Below are positions 27,168 through 35,367 of a stretch of 64,000 nucleotides of DNA, one piece after another. Source of the stretch: Paracoccus aestuariivivens. GTDB lineage: Bacteria > Pseudomonadota > Alphaproteobacteria > Rhodobacterales > Rhodobacteraceae. The position numbers were made by a program, and so were the translations under genes. Each line of letters begins with the position of its first letter. Positions within the stretch are counted from its first letter, which is position 1. The notes beneath the pieces were generated by a model. It was not told the origin of the DNA and did no database searches. It worked only from the letters and a program-made list of their open reading frames with translations. The stretch lies in NCBI RefSeq assembly GCF_009711225.1, contig NZ_WMIE01000019.1, positions 1 to 64,000 of the forward strand, given 5' to 3'.

Positions 27168-28124
27168 TCAATCGGCATCCAGAACCATCTTGGCCGTCAA
27201 ATCGTCGGTGATCAAAACATTCGCCAGCCCGGCCTGAAGCGCGGCCCGAACGATAGGCACTTTATGCGGTCCCGCTGCCGCCAGCACACGTTCGGGAACC
27301 TGACGCAGCACATCAAGTTCGATGCCGATGGTGCAATCGTCCAGCAAAGTCGGAACGTGGTTCCCTTCGGCATCAAGAAAACGGCTGACGACATCGCCGA
27401 TCACACCAGCTGCGATCAGGTCTTCGGTGCCCAGAACGGCAGGCAGACCGGTTCGGATCAGATAGCTGCGCTCCGAGATATTGCTGGCGGTCAGAATCGC
27501 GACATCCAGTTGGCGCAGCTTCTCGAAATGTTCGGTGAAGATGTCCTGAGCCAGAAATTCGGCGCGGTCGATCTGCGAAGCAAGGAACACCGGCGCGGCC
27601 AGAAGGGAATAGCGCGCGCCCAAGCGGTCGGCCAGACCCGAGGCAATGCCGAACGCATTCAGCGATTCACCCCGACTGGTGCCGCCGATCATCGAAACGA
27701 CCTCAAGGTCGGGCAAGACCTGCCGCATCATCCGGTTGATCGCGCATTGCAGCGTCATGCCCCAAGACACGCCGATCCGCCGCCATTCGCCCGAGCGCAG
27801 ACGCTCGGCCATGTAGCTGGCAAGCGCCGCGCCACAAGCACCGTGATAATCGTAATTCTCGGGATTGGCGGGGGCGACCAGCGCCCGCATCAGGCCGAAC
27901 CGCTTTTGTAACCGGTCCTGAAGGTCGAATCTGGGCAATAAGGGCGAGTCGATCTCGACCTTGACGATGCCCAGCGAGCGCGCGCGCTGGATCGCCTGAT
28001 TCACCCGCAGCCGTGTCACGCCCATCGCTTTGGCGATCTGGGCCTGCGTCAGCTCGTTGACAAAATAGTGCCAGCACACCTCGACGGTGAACGCATCGGC
28101 CTCGGGAAGGTCTTCATTCGTCAT
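27168..28124 (-). CDS. SorC/DeoR-type polyol-responsive transcriptional regulator
   Basis: 318 aa. The N-terminal helix-turn-helix (about 12-55) has VNELTQAQIAKAMGVTRLRVNQAIQRA. The remainder is the sugar-binding domain of SorC regulators, with IGVSWGMTLQ, MIGGTSRG and a final VLITDDLTAKMVL. These proteins sense a phosphorylated sugar or a polyol and are tetrameric. The gene is divergent from the polyol ABC operon, with a TGCAAGA dyad between them, so it likely controls that operon, as SmoC does in Rhodobacter. Confidence 0.88.
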   Translation of the reverse strand: MTNEDLPEADAFTVEVCWHYFVNELTQAQIAKAMGVTRLRVNQAIQRARSLGIVKVEIDSPLLPRFDLQDRLQKRFGLMRALVAPANPENYDYHGACGAALASYMAERLRSGEWRRIGVSWGMTLQCAINRMMRQVLPDLEVVSMIGGTSRGESLNAFGIASGLADRLGARYSLLAAPVFLASQIDRAEFLAQDIFTEHFEKLRQLDVAILTASNISERSYLIRTGLPAVLGTEDLIAAGVIGDVVSRFLDAEGNHVPTLLDDCTIGIELDVLRQVPERVLAAAGPHKVPIVRAALQAGLANVLITDDLTAKMVLDAD

Positions 28125-28206
28125 AGGCGCATCTCATCGGCCCCGTCGGCATTGTCAACTGGCGGAAATCCAGTCTATTTTACAACTGTATTTCATTCAT
28201 TACATT

Positions 28207-28224
28207 TGCAAGATTTTTCTTGCA
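28207..28224. promoter_or_regulatory. Dyad TGCAAGA-TTTT-TCTTGCA, candidate SorC operator
   Basis: Perfect 7-bp arms around TTTT in the 206-bp divergent region between the SorC-type regulator and the polyol operon, 107 bp before the binding-protein ATG. The surrounding 80 bp is AT-rich (TTTTACAACTGTATTTCATTC). Position and symmetry fit a regulator operator; a terminator role is unlikely because no gene ends here. Confidence 0.45.
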
Positions 28225-28330
28225 CCAGCCCTGCCGGATTTGCCAAGATGCGAACGGGGACGAGGAACGCCGGAGGGCATCGCGACACGAATCCCGCCGT
28301 TTCCCCTCGTTGGATCAGGGAGGATGGTTG

Positions 28331-29767
28331 ATGAATAAGGTTGTCAGACTGGGGGCATCCGTGCTCGCGCTGTCCCTTGTGGCAGGCAGCGCCTGGGCTC
28401 TGGATGAAGAATTCTACAAGCAGGCAGGCAGCAAGTTTTCGGGCGTGACCCTGCGAGGCGTGACGGAATCAACGCCCGCATCAAACTATGTCCGCAACGT
28501 CCTCGCGCCGAAATTCGAGGAACTGACTGGCATTCGTGTCGATATCGAGACGACCTCGTGGGACCAGATGTACGACAAGGCGATCAAGGACATGGAGGCC
28601 AAGACCGGCATCTATGACATGGTCTATATCGAACAAGACATCGTCTATGCCTATCTGGCCCGCGATTTTCTGGTCGATCTGACCGCCAAGCTGAAGGAGA
28701 AGCCGGACCTCAAGGCCCCGGATTTCGACGAGGCCAAGCTGACCACCTTCGCCAATTACTTCCGCGGCGCGAATGGCGACCTTTACGGGATGCCGATGGA
28801 GGCTTTCATCAAGCCCTATGTCTATCGCACCGACCTGTTCAACGACCCCGAGATCATGGCCGCCTTCAAGGAAAAGACCGGCCGCGACCTGGCCCCGGCC
28901 AAGACCCATGAGGAATATACCCAGATCGCGGATTTCTTCACCCAATGGGGCAAGGATCACAAGCTGGACCTGTGGGGCTCGACCGCGCAGGCCCATACCG
29001 GGCATCCGGCATCCTGGTATGAGTTCTTTGAATCCGTCGCGCCGACCTTCGGCGTCTACAACTGGGGCATCGACGCGGCCAACAATTACGGCGCCACGGT
29101 CGAACATGGCGGGCTGATGAACTCGCCCCAGGCCAAGGAAGCGATGAAATGGTGGCTGCATCTGCGCGATATCGGCCCGCCTGAATCGGTGCAGTCCACC
29201 TGGTCCGAAGTGGCGACGACCATGGCCGCAGGACGTGCCGCCCAAGGGCTGGTCTATGGCGAGAACGTCGCCTGGATCGCCTCGGACCCGAACCAATCGA
29301 AGGTCGTGGGCAAGATCTCGGTCGCGCTGCCGCCGCTGTCGGAAGGCGTGCTGAAGGCCGCCGAAGAGGGCAAGGGCTATATCGGTTATTACGATGGCGG
29401 CGCCTTTGGCCTGCCGGTGACCTCGAAGAACCCGGATGCGACCGCCTTGTTCCTGCAATTCCTTGCCGAGGAAGACCTGCAGCCCGACTGGGCCGTCGCC
29501 GGATCGCGCATCACCACAACCGCAACCTACGAGTCGCCCAAGGTCACCGAGCTGAACGACAAGCTGGGCAATTACTTCGGCATGTTGCGCGATGACGGCA
29601 AGCTGTTCGGCGGCGCGCCCCCCTATCCGTTCCACGCCCAGCTGCGCGAGGCGACCGCGCCGATCTTCTATGACATCCTGACCGGCAAGGTCGATCCCGA
29701 TGCGGGTCTGGACCAGATGGCCGCCAAGGCCGAGCAGGAACTGACCGATCTGGGTTACCGGAAATAA
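28331..29767 (+). CDS. smoE: Polyol ABC transporter, periplasmic binding protein
   Basis: 478 aa. The ATG at 28331 follows AGGGAGGA; residues 1-22 are a signal peptide (cleavage near AWA-LD). The body matches family 1 extracellular binding proteins of the sorbitol/mannitol type: VTLRGVTESTPASNYV, VDIETTSWDQMYDKAI, DMVYIEQDIVYAYLA, and MPMEAFIKPYVYRTDLF. It should bind mannitol, sorbitol or related polyols. First gene of an operon of eight plus-strand genes. A strong hairpin follows it, which would help its mRNA outlive the rest, as expected for a binding protein. The smo name is by resemblance to the Rhodobacter smo/mtl operon. Confidence 0.88.
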   Translation: MNKVVRLGASVLALSLVAGSAWALDEEFYKQAGSKFSGVTLRGVTESTPASNYVRNVLAPKFEELTGIRVDIETTSWDQMYDKAIKDMEAKTGIYDMVYIEQDIVYAYLARDFLVDLTAKLKEKPDLKAPDFDEAKLTTFANYFRGANGDLYGMPMEAFIKPYVYRTDLFNDPEIMAAFKEKTGRDLAPAKTHEEYTQIADFFTQWGKDHKLDLWGSTAQAHTGHPASWYEFFESVAPTFGVYNWGIDAANNYGATVEHGGLMNSPQAKEAMKWWLHLRDIGPPESVQSTWSEVATTMAAGRAAQGLVYGENVAWIASDPNQSKVVGKISVALPPLSEGVLKAAEEGKGYIGYYDGGAFGLPVTSKNPDATALFLQFLAEEDLQPDWAVAGSRITTTATYESPKVTELNDKLGNYFGMLRDDGKLFGGAPPYPFHAQLREATAPIFYDILTGKVDPDAGLDQMAAKAEQELTDLGYRK

Positions 29768-29783
29768 GCGTTCCTCCCCCCGG

Positions 29784-29810
29784 TCGCCGCGGGGGCAATC
29801 CCCGCGGCGA
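29784..29810 (+). promoter_or_regulatory. Intercistronic hairpin after the binding-protein gene
   Basis: Perfect 11-bp GC stem (TCGCCGCGGGG / CCCCGCGGCGA) with a 5-nt loop, 16 nt past the binding-protein stop and 31 nt before the next gene. No T-run follows, so it is more likely an mRNA-stabilising stem or partial attenuator than a terminator. Such stems commonly give binding proteins excess over permeases. Confidence 0.6.
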
Positions 29811-29841
29811 TTGGCAATCCGCGCATCGGACGGGAAAAGCC

Positions 29842-30720
29842 ATGCAATCCAAGTTCCTCGGCTGGGCCTTGTTGGCCCCCACGCTGCTGATCCTGGCTTT
29901 GTTCGGGGTCGTGCCCTTCATCTATGTGCTGTTCGTGTCCTTTCACCAATGGAACCCGTTCGGGGCCAATCCCGACATGCTGTTCAACTGGGCCGGGAAT
30001 TACCGCAAGCTGGTCTTCGACGCGCAATTCCTGGCCTCGCTGGGGGTGACGGCGGCCTTTGTCTTCTTCGCGGTGCTGTCGGAACTCGTGCTGGGCTATG
30101 CGCTGGCCCAAGCATTGATGCGGGATTTCCCCGGCAAGGCATTCTTTCGCACCATCCACACCCTGCCCCTGATCATGGCGCCGATCATCGTGGGCTCGGT
30201 CTGGAAGTTGATGACGACGCCGTCCATCGGGATCATCCCGAATATCCTGTCGAACTGGCTGGGCTATGACCTGAATATCGGCCAAAGCGCGTGGCAGGCC
30301 TTTGCCACCACCGTCATCATGGACATCTGGCACTGGACGCCGCTGGTCACGCTGACGCTGATCGCGGCGCTGGTATCCCTGCCCGCCGATCCGTTCGAGC
30401 AGGCCCAGATCGACGGCGCGAACCGGCGGCAGATCTTCTGGCACATCACGCTGCCGATGATCCGGCCGGCGATCCTTGCCACAGTCTTCATCCGCATGAT
30501 GGACGCGATGCGAACCGTCGACGAGGTCCTGATGCTGACCGGAGGCGGCCCCGGCTCTGCCACGCGCTATGTCGGCGTCCACATCTTCAAAGAGGTCTTT
30601 CCGCGCACGAATTACGGCTATGGCTCGGCCGTGTCGGTCATCGTGCTTTACCTCACCATCGTGGTCTGCTGGCTGATGTATGTTGGCCTGATCGCCCCGC
30701 GTAACAAGGGAAAGGGCTAG
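29842..30720 (+). CDS. smoF: Polyol ABC transporter permease 1
   Basis: 292 aa MalF-type permease with six predicted helices. The coupling EAA loop is at about 190-210 (EQAQIDGANRRQIFWHITLPMI). VGVHIFKEVF and the final helix follow. It pairs with the next permease to form the channel for polyols. 3 bp separate it from the next gene. Confidence 0.92.
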   Translation: MQSKFLGWALLAPTLLILALFGVVPFIYVLFVSFHQWNPFGANPDMLFNWAGNYRKLVFDAQFLASLGVTAAFVFFAVLSELVLGYALAQALMRDFPGKAFFRTIHTLPLIMAPIIVGSVWKLMTTPSIGIIPNILSNWLGYDLNIGQSAWQAFATTVIMDIWHWTPLVTLTLIAALVSLPADPFEQAQIDGANRRQIFWHITLPMIRPAILATVFIRMMDAMRTVDEVLMLTGGGPGSATRYVGVHIFKEVFPRTNYGYGSAVSVIVLYLTIVVCWLMYVGLIAPRNKGKG

Positions 30721-30723
30721 GCG

Positions 30724-31563
30724 ATGCGTAAGGGCAATCCGTGGCTGTCGGTGCTGTTCTGGGTATTGCTCAGCTTTCTGACATTGTTCCCGATCTACTG
30801 GCTGTTCGTCATCTCGGTCAAACCGGCGATCGAGCTGTTCTCGACCCCCTCTGTCTGGCTGTCGGGCGATCTGTACTGGAAAAACTACGCCGATGTGCTG
30901 AACGACCGCACCCTGCGCAGCTATATGGTCAACTCTCTGGTGATCTCGTCAGGAAACGCGGTGCTATGCACCACGCTGGGTTTTCTGGCCTGCTACGCGC
31001 TGTCGCGATTTGACCTGCCGGGCAAGGAAAGCGTATTCTTCTGGACCATCACCAACCGCATGGCGCCACCGGCCGTATTCCTTCTGCCGCTGTTTTTGCT
31101 GATGACACAGGTCTACAGCATCGGGGATTTCAAGCTGGCCGATACGCGGATCGGGATGATCCTTGTCTATTGCACCTTCAACCTGCCCTTCGCGATCTGG
31201 ACCCTGCGCCCGACGCTGGACGGTATCCCTAAGGAACTGGACGAGGCCGCCTATGTCGATGGCGCAAGCCCGTGGAACGTCATCAGCGAGGTGGTCTTCC
31301 CGCTCGCGCGGCCCGGACTTGCTGTCACGCTGATCCTGACCTGGGTCTTTGCATGGAACGAATATCTGCTGGCGGCGACATTGACCAACTTCAACGCCCG
31401 CACGCTGACCACCGGACTATCCGAATATGTCACGACCACGGGGACCAACTGGGGGATCATGGCCGCGATCTCGGTTTTCACGCTGATACCGGCCTTGATC
31501 GTGTTCAGTCTCGTGCAACGCCATATCGTCGCGGGCCTGACCTTCGGCGCGGTGAAAGGATAG
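30724..31563 (+). CDS. smoG: Polyol ABC transporter permease 2
   Basis: 279 aa MalG-type permease with six helices and the EAA loop DEAAYVDGASPWNVISEVVFPLARPG (about 171-196; read in two parts). The C-terminus RHIVAGLTFGAVKG is typical of the group. It forms the second half of the polyol channel. Neighbouring genes on both sides are 3 bp away. Confidence 0.92.
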   Translation: MRKGNPWLSVLFWVLLSFLTLFPIYWLFVISVKPAIELFSTPSVWLSGDLYWKNYADVLNDRTLRSYMVNSLVISSGNAVLCTTLGFLACYALSRFDLPGKESVFFWTITNRMAPPAVFLLPLFLLMTQVYSIGDFKLADTRIGMILVYCTFNLPFAIWTLRPTLDGIPKELDEAAYVDGASPWNVISEVVFPLARPGLAVTLILTWVFAWNEYLLAATLTNFNARTLTTGLSEYVTTTGTNWGIMAAISVFTLIPALIVFSLVQRHIVAGLTFGAVKG

Positions 31564-31566
31564 GCC

Positions 31567-31755
31567 ATGGACAAGGACAGACGGGGCTTTCTGCCCATCG
31601 AGACAAACTGGTTCGACCGCCTTTTCATCAGCATCGTGCTTTGGGTCGCGCTGTCATTGTTCTGGCTGCGCTTTATCGAACCCCTTGGGCTTTCGATCTG
31701 GATCAGCGTCGCGATCTCGGTAGCGCTGGCCATCATCATCGTGAAAAGGGGATAA
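31567..31755 (+). CDS. 62-aa two-helix membrane protein within the polyol ABC operon
   Basis: 62 aa with two hydrophobic stretches (about 17-35 and 40-58), an N-terminal DKDRRG and a terminal KRG. It sits 3 bp after permease 2 and 3 bp before the dehydrogenase gene, so it is surely translated with the operon. Family not recognised; small membrane proteins also occur in glycerol ABC operons (DUF2160), which is a loose analogy. It may be an accessory subunit of the transporter. Confidence 0.75.
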   Translation: MDKDRRGFLPIETNWFDRLFISIVLWVALSLFWLRFIEPLGLSIWISVAISVALAIIIVKRG

Positions 31756-31758
31756 ATC

Positions 31759-32811
31759 ATGCAATCACTGGTGCTTGAGCGGCAAGGAGAACTGTCGCTG
31801 CGAGATTTCCCCGCAATCGACCATGATGAGGAAACACTTGGTCCGCGCGATGTCCGCATCCGGCTGCATACGGTAGGGATCTGCGGCTCGGACGTGCATT
31901 ACTACACCCATGGCCGCATCGGCCCCTTTGTCGTCAATGCGCCGATGATCCTTGGACATGAGGCCTCGGGTACCGTCATCGAAACCGGTTCCGACGTCAG
32001 CACATTGAAACCCGGCGACCGCGTCTGCATGGAGCCGGGCATTCCCGAGCCGAACAGCCGCGCCACCCGTCTGGGCATGTATAATGTTGACCCCGCCGTC
32101 CGCTTCTGGGCGACCCCGCCGGTCCATGGTATCCTGCGCCCGACCTGTGTCCACCCCGAGGCATTCACCTTCAAGCTGCCCGACACCGTGTCCTTCGCCG
32201 AAGCCGCGATGGTCGAGCCCCTCGCCGTCGGCATCCATGCCGCGACCAAGGCGCGGATCAAGCCCGGAGACAATGCCGTGGTCATGGGTGCGGGGCCCAT
32301 CGGGCTGGTCACGGCACTGTCAGCATTGGCCGCAGGTTGCGCGCGGGTTTTCCTGTCCGATGTCGCTCAGCCAAAGCTTGATATCGGCGCTGGTCTGTCC
32401 CGCGCCATCATACCGGTGAATGTCGCGCAAGATGATCTTGCCAAGTGTGTCCTGCGCGAGACTGACGGCTGGGGCGCCGATGTCGTGTTCGAGGCGACAG
32501 GCTCACCCAAGGCAGCGGCGGGCATTTTCCAACCGCTCGCTCCGGGCGGATGTGTCGTCATGATCGGCGGCCAACCCGATCCGATCGCCTATGATGCGGG
32601 CGCGGCGATGGTCCGGGAAGCGCGGGTCGAGAATATCTTCCGCTATGCCCATGCCTTTCCGCGCTGCGTGAACATGATCGCCTCGGGGGCAATCGACGTG
32701 AAACCGCTGATCACGCGGACATTCGCCTTTAGCGACAGCGTTCAGGCATTCGAGATCGCAGCTTCCGCGCCTGCAAGCGACGTGAAAATGCAGATCGAAA
32801 TGCCGCAATAG
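31759..32811 (+). CDS. Zn-dependent polyol dehydrogenase (sorbitol/xylitol type)
   Basis: 350 aa medium-chain dehydrogenase. The catalytic zinc ligands are visible: [10 protein letters not shown] (Cys42) and GHEASG (His67, Glu68), with MVEPLAVG later; the Rossmann motif is [10 protein letters not shown]. It oxidises a polyol at C2, with NAD, giving a ketose. In most sorbitol/xylitol dehydrogenases of this type a loop with CxxC..C binds a structural zinc; here that loop reads [19 protein letters not shown] and lacks the cysteines. It feeds fructose or xylulose to the kinases nearby. Substrate preference is not decided by sequence. Confidence 0.88.
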   Translation: MQSLVLERQGELSLRDFPAIDHDEETLGPRDVRIRLHTVGICGSDVHYYTHGRIGPFVVNAPMILGHEASGTVIETGSDVSTLKPGDRVCMEPGIPEPNSRATRLGMYNVDPAVRFWATPPVHGILRPTCVHPEAFTFKLPDTVSFAEAAMVEPLAVGIHAATKARIKPGDNAVVMGAGPIGLVTALSALAAGCARVFLSDVAQPKLDIGAGLSRAIIPVNVAQDDLAKCVLRETDGWGADVVFEATGSPKAAAGIFQPLAPGGCVVMIGGQPDPIAYDAGAAMVREARVENIFRYAHAFPRCVNMIASGAIDVKPLITRTFAFSDSVQAFEIAASAPASDVKMQIEMPQ

Positions 32812-32823
32812 AAAGGAAACAGC

Positions 32824-33885
32824 GTGGCGCGTGTCAAAATCGACAATGTATTCAAGCGCTACGGCGCACTTCAGGTCATGCACGGCGTCAATGTCGATAT
32901 CGAGGATGGCGAATTCGTCGTCCTCGTCGGCCCCTCGGGTTGCGGAAAATCGACCCTGTTGCGGATGCTGGCCGGTTTGGAACAGATCAGTGACGGCACC
33001 ATCTCGATCGGCGAACGCGTGGTCAATGACGTGCCGCCAAAGGAACGCGACATCTCGATGGTGTTCCAGTCCTACGCGCTTTATCCGCACAAGACCGTGG
33101 CCGAGAATATCGGCTTCCCCCTGAAAATGGCCAAGCGCCCCAAATCCGAGATTCAGGAGAAGGTGAACCACGCGGCGTCGATTCTGGACCTTGCGCATCT
33201 GCTGGATCGCTACCCGAAGCAGCTTTCGGGGGGCCAGCGCCAGCGCGTCGCCATGGGCCGTGCCATTGTGCGCAATCCTCAGGTCTTTCTGTTCGACGAA
33301 CCGCTGTCGAACCTTGACGCCAAGCTGCGCGTCAGCATGCGGGTTGAGATCAAGGAACTGCACCAGCGCCTTGGAACAACCATCGTCTATGTCACCCATG
33401 ACCAGATCGAGGCAATGACTATGGCCGACAAGATCGTGGTCATGCGGGACGGGCGGGTCGAGCAGATCGGCGCGCCTCTGGACCTGTTCGACCGACCGGA
33501 AAGTGTCTTTGTCGGGGGCTTCATCGGCTCGCCCTCGATGAACTTCCTGCATGGAACTGTGTCCTCGCAGGAGGGCAGGCAGGTGTTCCGGACCGATGGC
33601 GGACTTGCACTGCCCATGCCGCAAGCCGGTCTGGCTGACGGCCATCAGGTCACTTACGGTATCCGCCCCGAACACATCGCCATCGGCGATGAAGGGGTGC
33701 CGGTCAATATCGTCGTGACCGAGCCGACCGGTTCCGAGACCCAGATTTTCGCGCGGGTGGACAATGACCTGATCAATGCGGTGGTCCGCGACCGCATCTA
33801 TGCCCGCCCCGGTGAGCAGGTCGGTTTCGTCATCGACCCCGCCAATGTTCACCTTTTCGACCGCCAGACCGAACGCCGCCTGTGA
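32824..33885 (+). CDS. smoK: Polyol ABC transporter ATP-binding protein
   Basis: 353 aa MsmK/UgpC/MalK class ATPase. Walker A GPSGCGKST (about 38-46), signature LSGGQRQRVAMGRA (about 135-148), Walker B FLFDEPLSNLDA, switch VTHDQIEAMT. The C-terminal TOBE-type regulatory domain begins near residue 240 (GIRPEHIAIG). It drives the binding protein and two permeases encoded upstream. The stop is just ahead of the mannitol dehydrogenase start. Confidence 0.95.
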   Translation: MARVKIDNVFKRYGALQVMHGVNVDIEDGEFVVLVGPSGCGKSTLLRMLAGLEQISDGTISIGERVVNDVPPKERDISMVFQSYALYPHKTVAENIGFPLKMAKRPKSEIQEKVNHAASILDLAHLLDRYPKQLSGGQRQRVAMGRAIVRNPQVFLFDEPLSNLDAKLRVSMRVEIKELHQRLGTTIVYVTHDQIEAMTMADKIVVMRDGRVEQIGAPLDLFDRPESVFVGGFIGSPSMNFLHGTVSSQEGRQVFRTDGGLALPMPQAGLADGHQVTYGIRPEHIAIGDEGVPVNIVVTEPTGSETQIFARVDNDLINAVVRDRIYARPGEQVGFVIDPANVHLFDRQTERRL

Positions 33886-33899
33886 CCTCCGAGGACCGT

Positions 33900-35360
33900 A
33901 TGACCCGCCTGTGCAATGCCACCCTTGCCGATCTGGACCCGTCGATCCTGCGCCCGCAATATGATCGCCGCGCGCTGCGCCCCGGCATCGTCCATATCGG
34001 CCTTGGGAATTTCCACCGCGCCCATCAGTCATGGTATTTGCACCGCCTGATGCAACAGGGCCTCGCGCATGATTGGGCCATTCTGGGCGCAGGAGTTCGA
34101 GCCTATGATGCGGAAATGCGCGACCGCTTGGCGCGGCAGGATTATCTGACCACATTGATCGAACTTGATCCTGCGGGCCGCTCGGCCGAGATCGTCGGCT
34201 CGATGATTGATTATATTCCGGTCCGGAACGACAACGCCCCCCTGGTCGCGGCGATGTCGGACCCAGCTATCAGGATCGTCGCCCTGACGGTGACCGAAGG
34301 CGGCTACTACCTGAACCCCGATAAAGGCCTGGATACCGGGCATCCCGATATCCGCCACGACGCTGCCAATCCCGACGCACCGCGCACGGCTTTCGGGGCC
34401 ATGGTGGCGGCATTGGCCCGAAGGCGGGCAGCGGATCTCGGGCCATTTACCGCGCAAAGCTGCGACAATCTGCAAGGTAATGGCACGATCCTGCGTCAGA
34501 CCATCGTCGGCCTTGCGCGACTGAACGATCCCGCCCTTGCCGAATGGATTGACCAGAACAGTGCTTTTCCCAACTCCATGGTGGATTGCATCGTTCCCGC
34601 CACCGGCCCTGCCGAACTGGCGCTGGTGCAGGACTTCGGTATCGAGGACGCCGCCCCCGTCACGCATGAGAATTTCCGGCAATGGGTGATCGAGGATCAC
34701 TTCTGCGCCGGTCGTCCCGATTGGGATCTTGCAGGGGCAACATTCTCGGATCGGGTGCATGATTACGAGCGGATGAAGATCAGGATCCTGAACGCCGGCC
34801 ATCAGATCATCGGCAATGTCGCGGACCTGCTGGGCATCGTGACCATCGCGGAAACCATGGCCGATCCGCAGATCTCGGCCCTGTTTCGCCACGTCGAGCA
34901 GTCCGAGATCCTGCCTCATGTCCACGCCGTTCCCGAATACACGCCCGCAGCGTATCTGGACCTGATCGAGCGGCGCTTCTCGAACCCCGCGATCCGCGAC
35001 ACCACACGGCGGGTCGCCTTTGACGGCTCGAGCCGTCATCCGGGCTTCGTGCTGCCCTCGATCCGCGACGGTCTTGCGGCGGGTCTGCCGGTTACGGGGC
35101 TGGCCTTGGTCGAGGCACTCTGGGCGCGCTATTGCACGGGTCGGCGCGAGGATGGATCGCTGATCGAGCCGAATGATCCCGACTGGTCCGCCCTGCAAAC
35201 CCGTGCGCAGATCGCCAAGGATGATCCCGCGGCTTGGCTAGTCCCTGCGATCTATGGCGATCTGGCGCGGTCAGCGGCCTTTGCAGATGCGTTTGACGGA
35301 TGGTTAAGGCTCATTCACAAAGAAGGGGCGCGAGCGGCGCTGACCCGCTATCTGGCATAG
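33900..35360 (+). CDS. mtlK: Mannitol 2-dehydrogenase family protein
   Basis: 486 aa from the ATG at 33900, 5 nt after GAGG; a GTG at 33882 overlapping the ATPase stop is the alternative. It belongs to the long-chain polyol-specific dehydrogenases: GIVHIGLGNFHRAHQ near the N-terminus binds NAD, SCDNLQGNG and MVDCIVPATG follow, and MKIRILNAGHQ carries the catalytic Lys, Asn and His of this family. It converts D-mannitol to D-fructose (or D-arabitol to D-xylulose in some members). It sits between the transporter ATPase and xylulokinase genes. Confidence 0.9.
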   Translation: MTRLCNATLADLDPSILRPQYDRRALRPGIVHIGLGNFHRAHQSWYLHRLMQQGLAHDWAILGAGVRAYDAEMRDRLARQDYLTTLIELDPAGRSAEIVGSMIDYIPVRNDNAPLVAAMSDPAIRIVALTVTEGGYYLNPDKGLDTGHPDIRHDAANPDAPRTAFGAMVAALARRRAADLGPFTAQSCDNLQGNGTILRQTIVGLARLNDPALAEWIDQNSAFPNSMVDCIVPATGPAELALVQDFGIEDAAPVTHENFRQWVIEDHFCAGRPDWDLAGATFSDRVHDYERMKIRILNAGHQIIGNVADLLGIVTIAETMADPQISALFRHVEQSEILPHVHAVPEYTPAAYLDLIERRFSNPAIRDTTRRVAFDGSSRHPGFVLPSIRDGLAAGLPVTGLALVEALWARYCTGRREDGSLIEPNDPDWSALQTRAQIAKDDPAAWLVPAIYGDLARSAAFADAFDGWLRLIHKEGARAALTRYLA

Positions 35361-35367
35361 TGACGCG

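Noticed and set aside
32503..34155. Long minus-strand open frame (550 codons) opposite the dehydrogenase, ATPase and mannitol dehydrogenase genes
   Set aside because: It is antisense to three clear genes with full motif sets. High-GC codon bias produces such mirror frames; its translation shows no domain.
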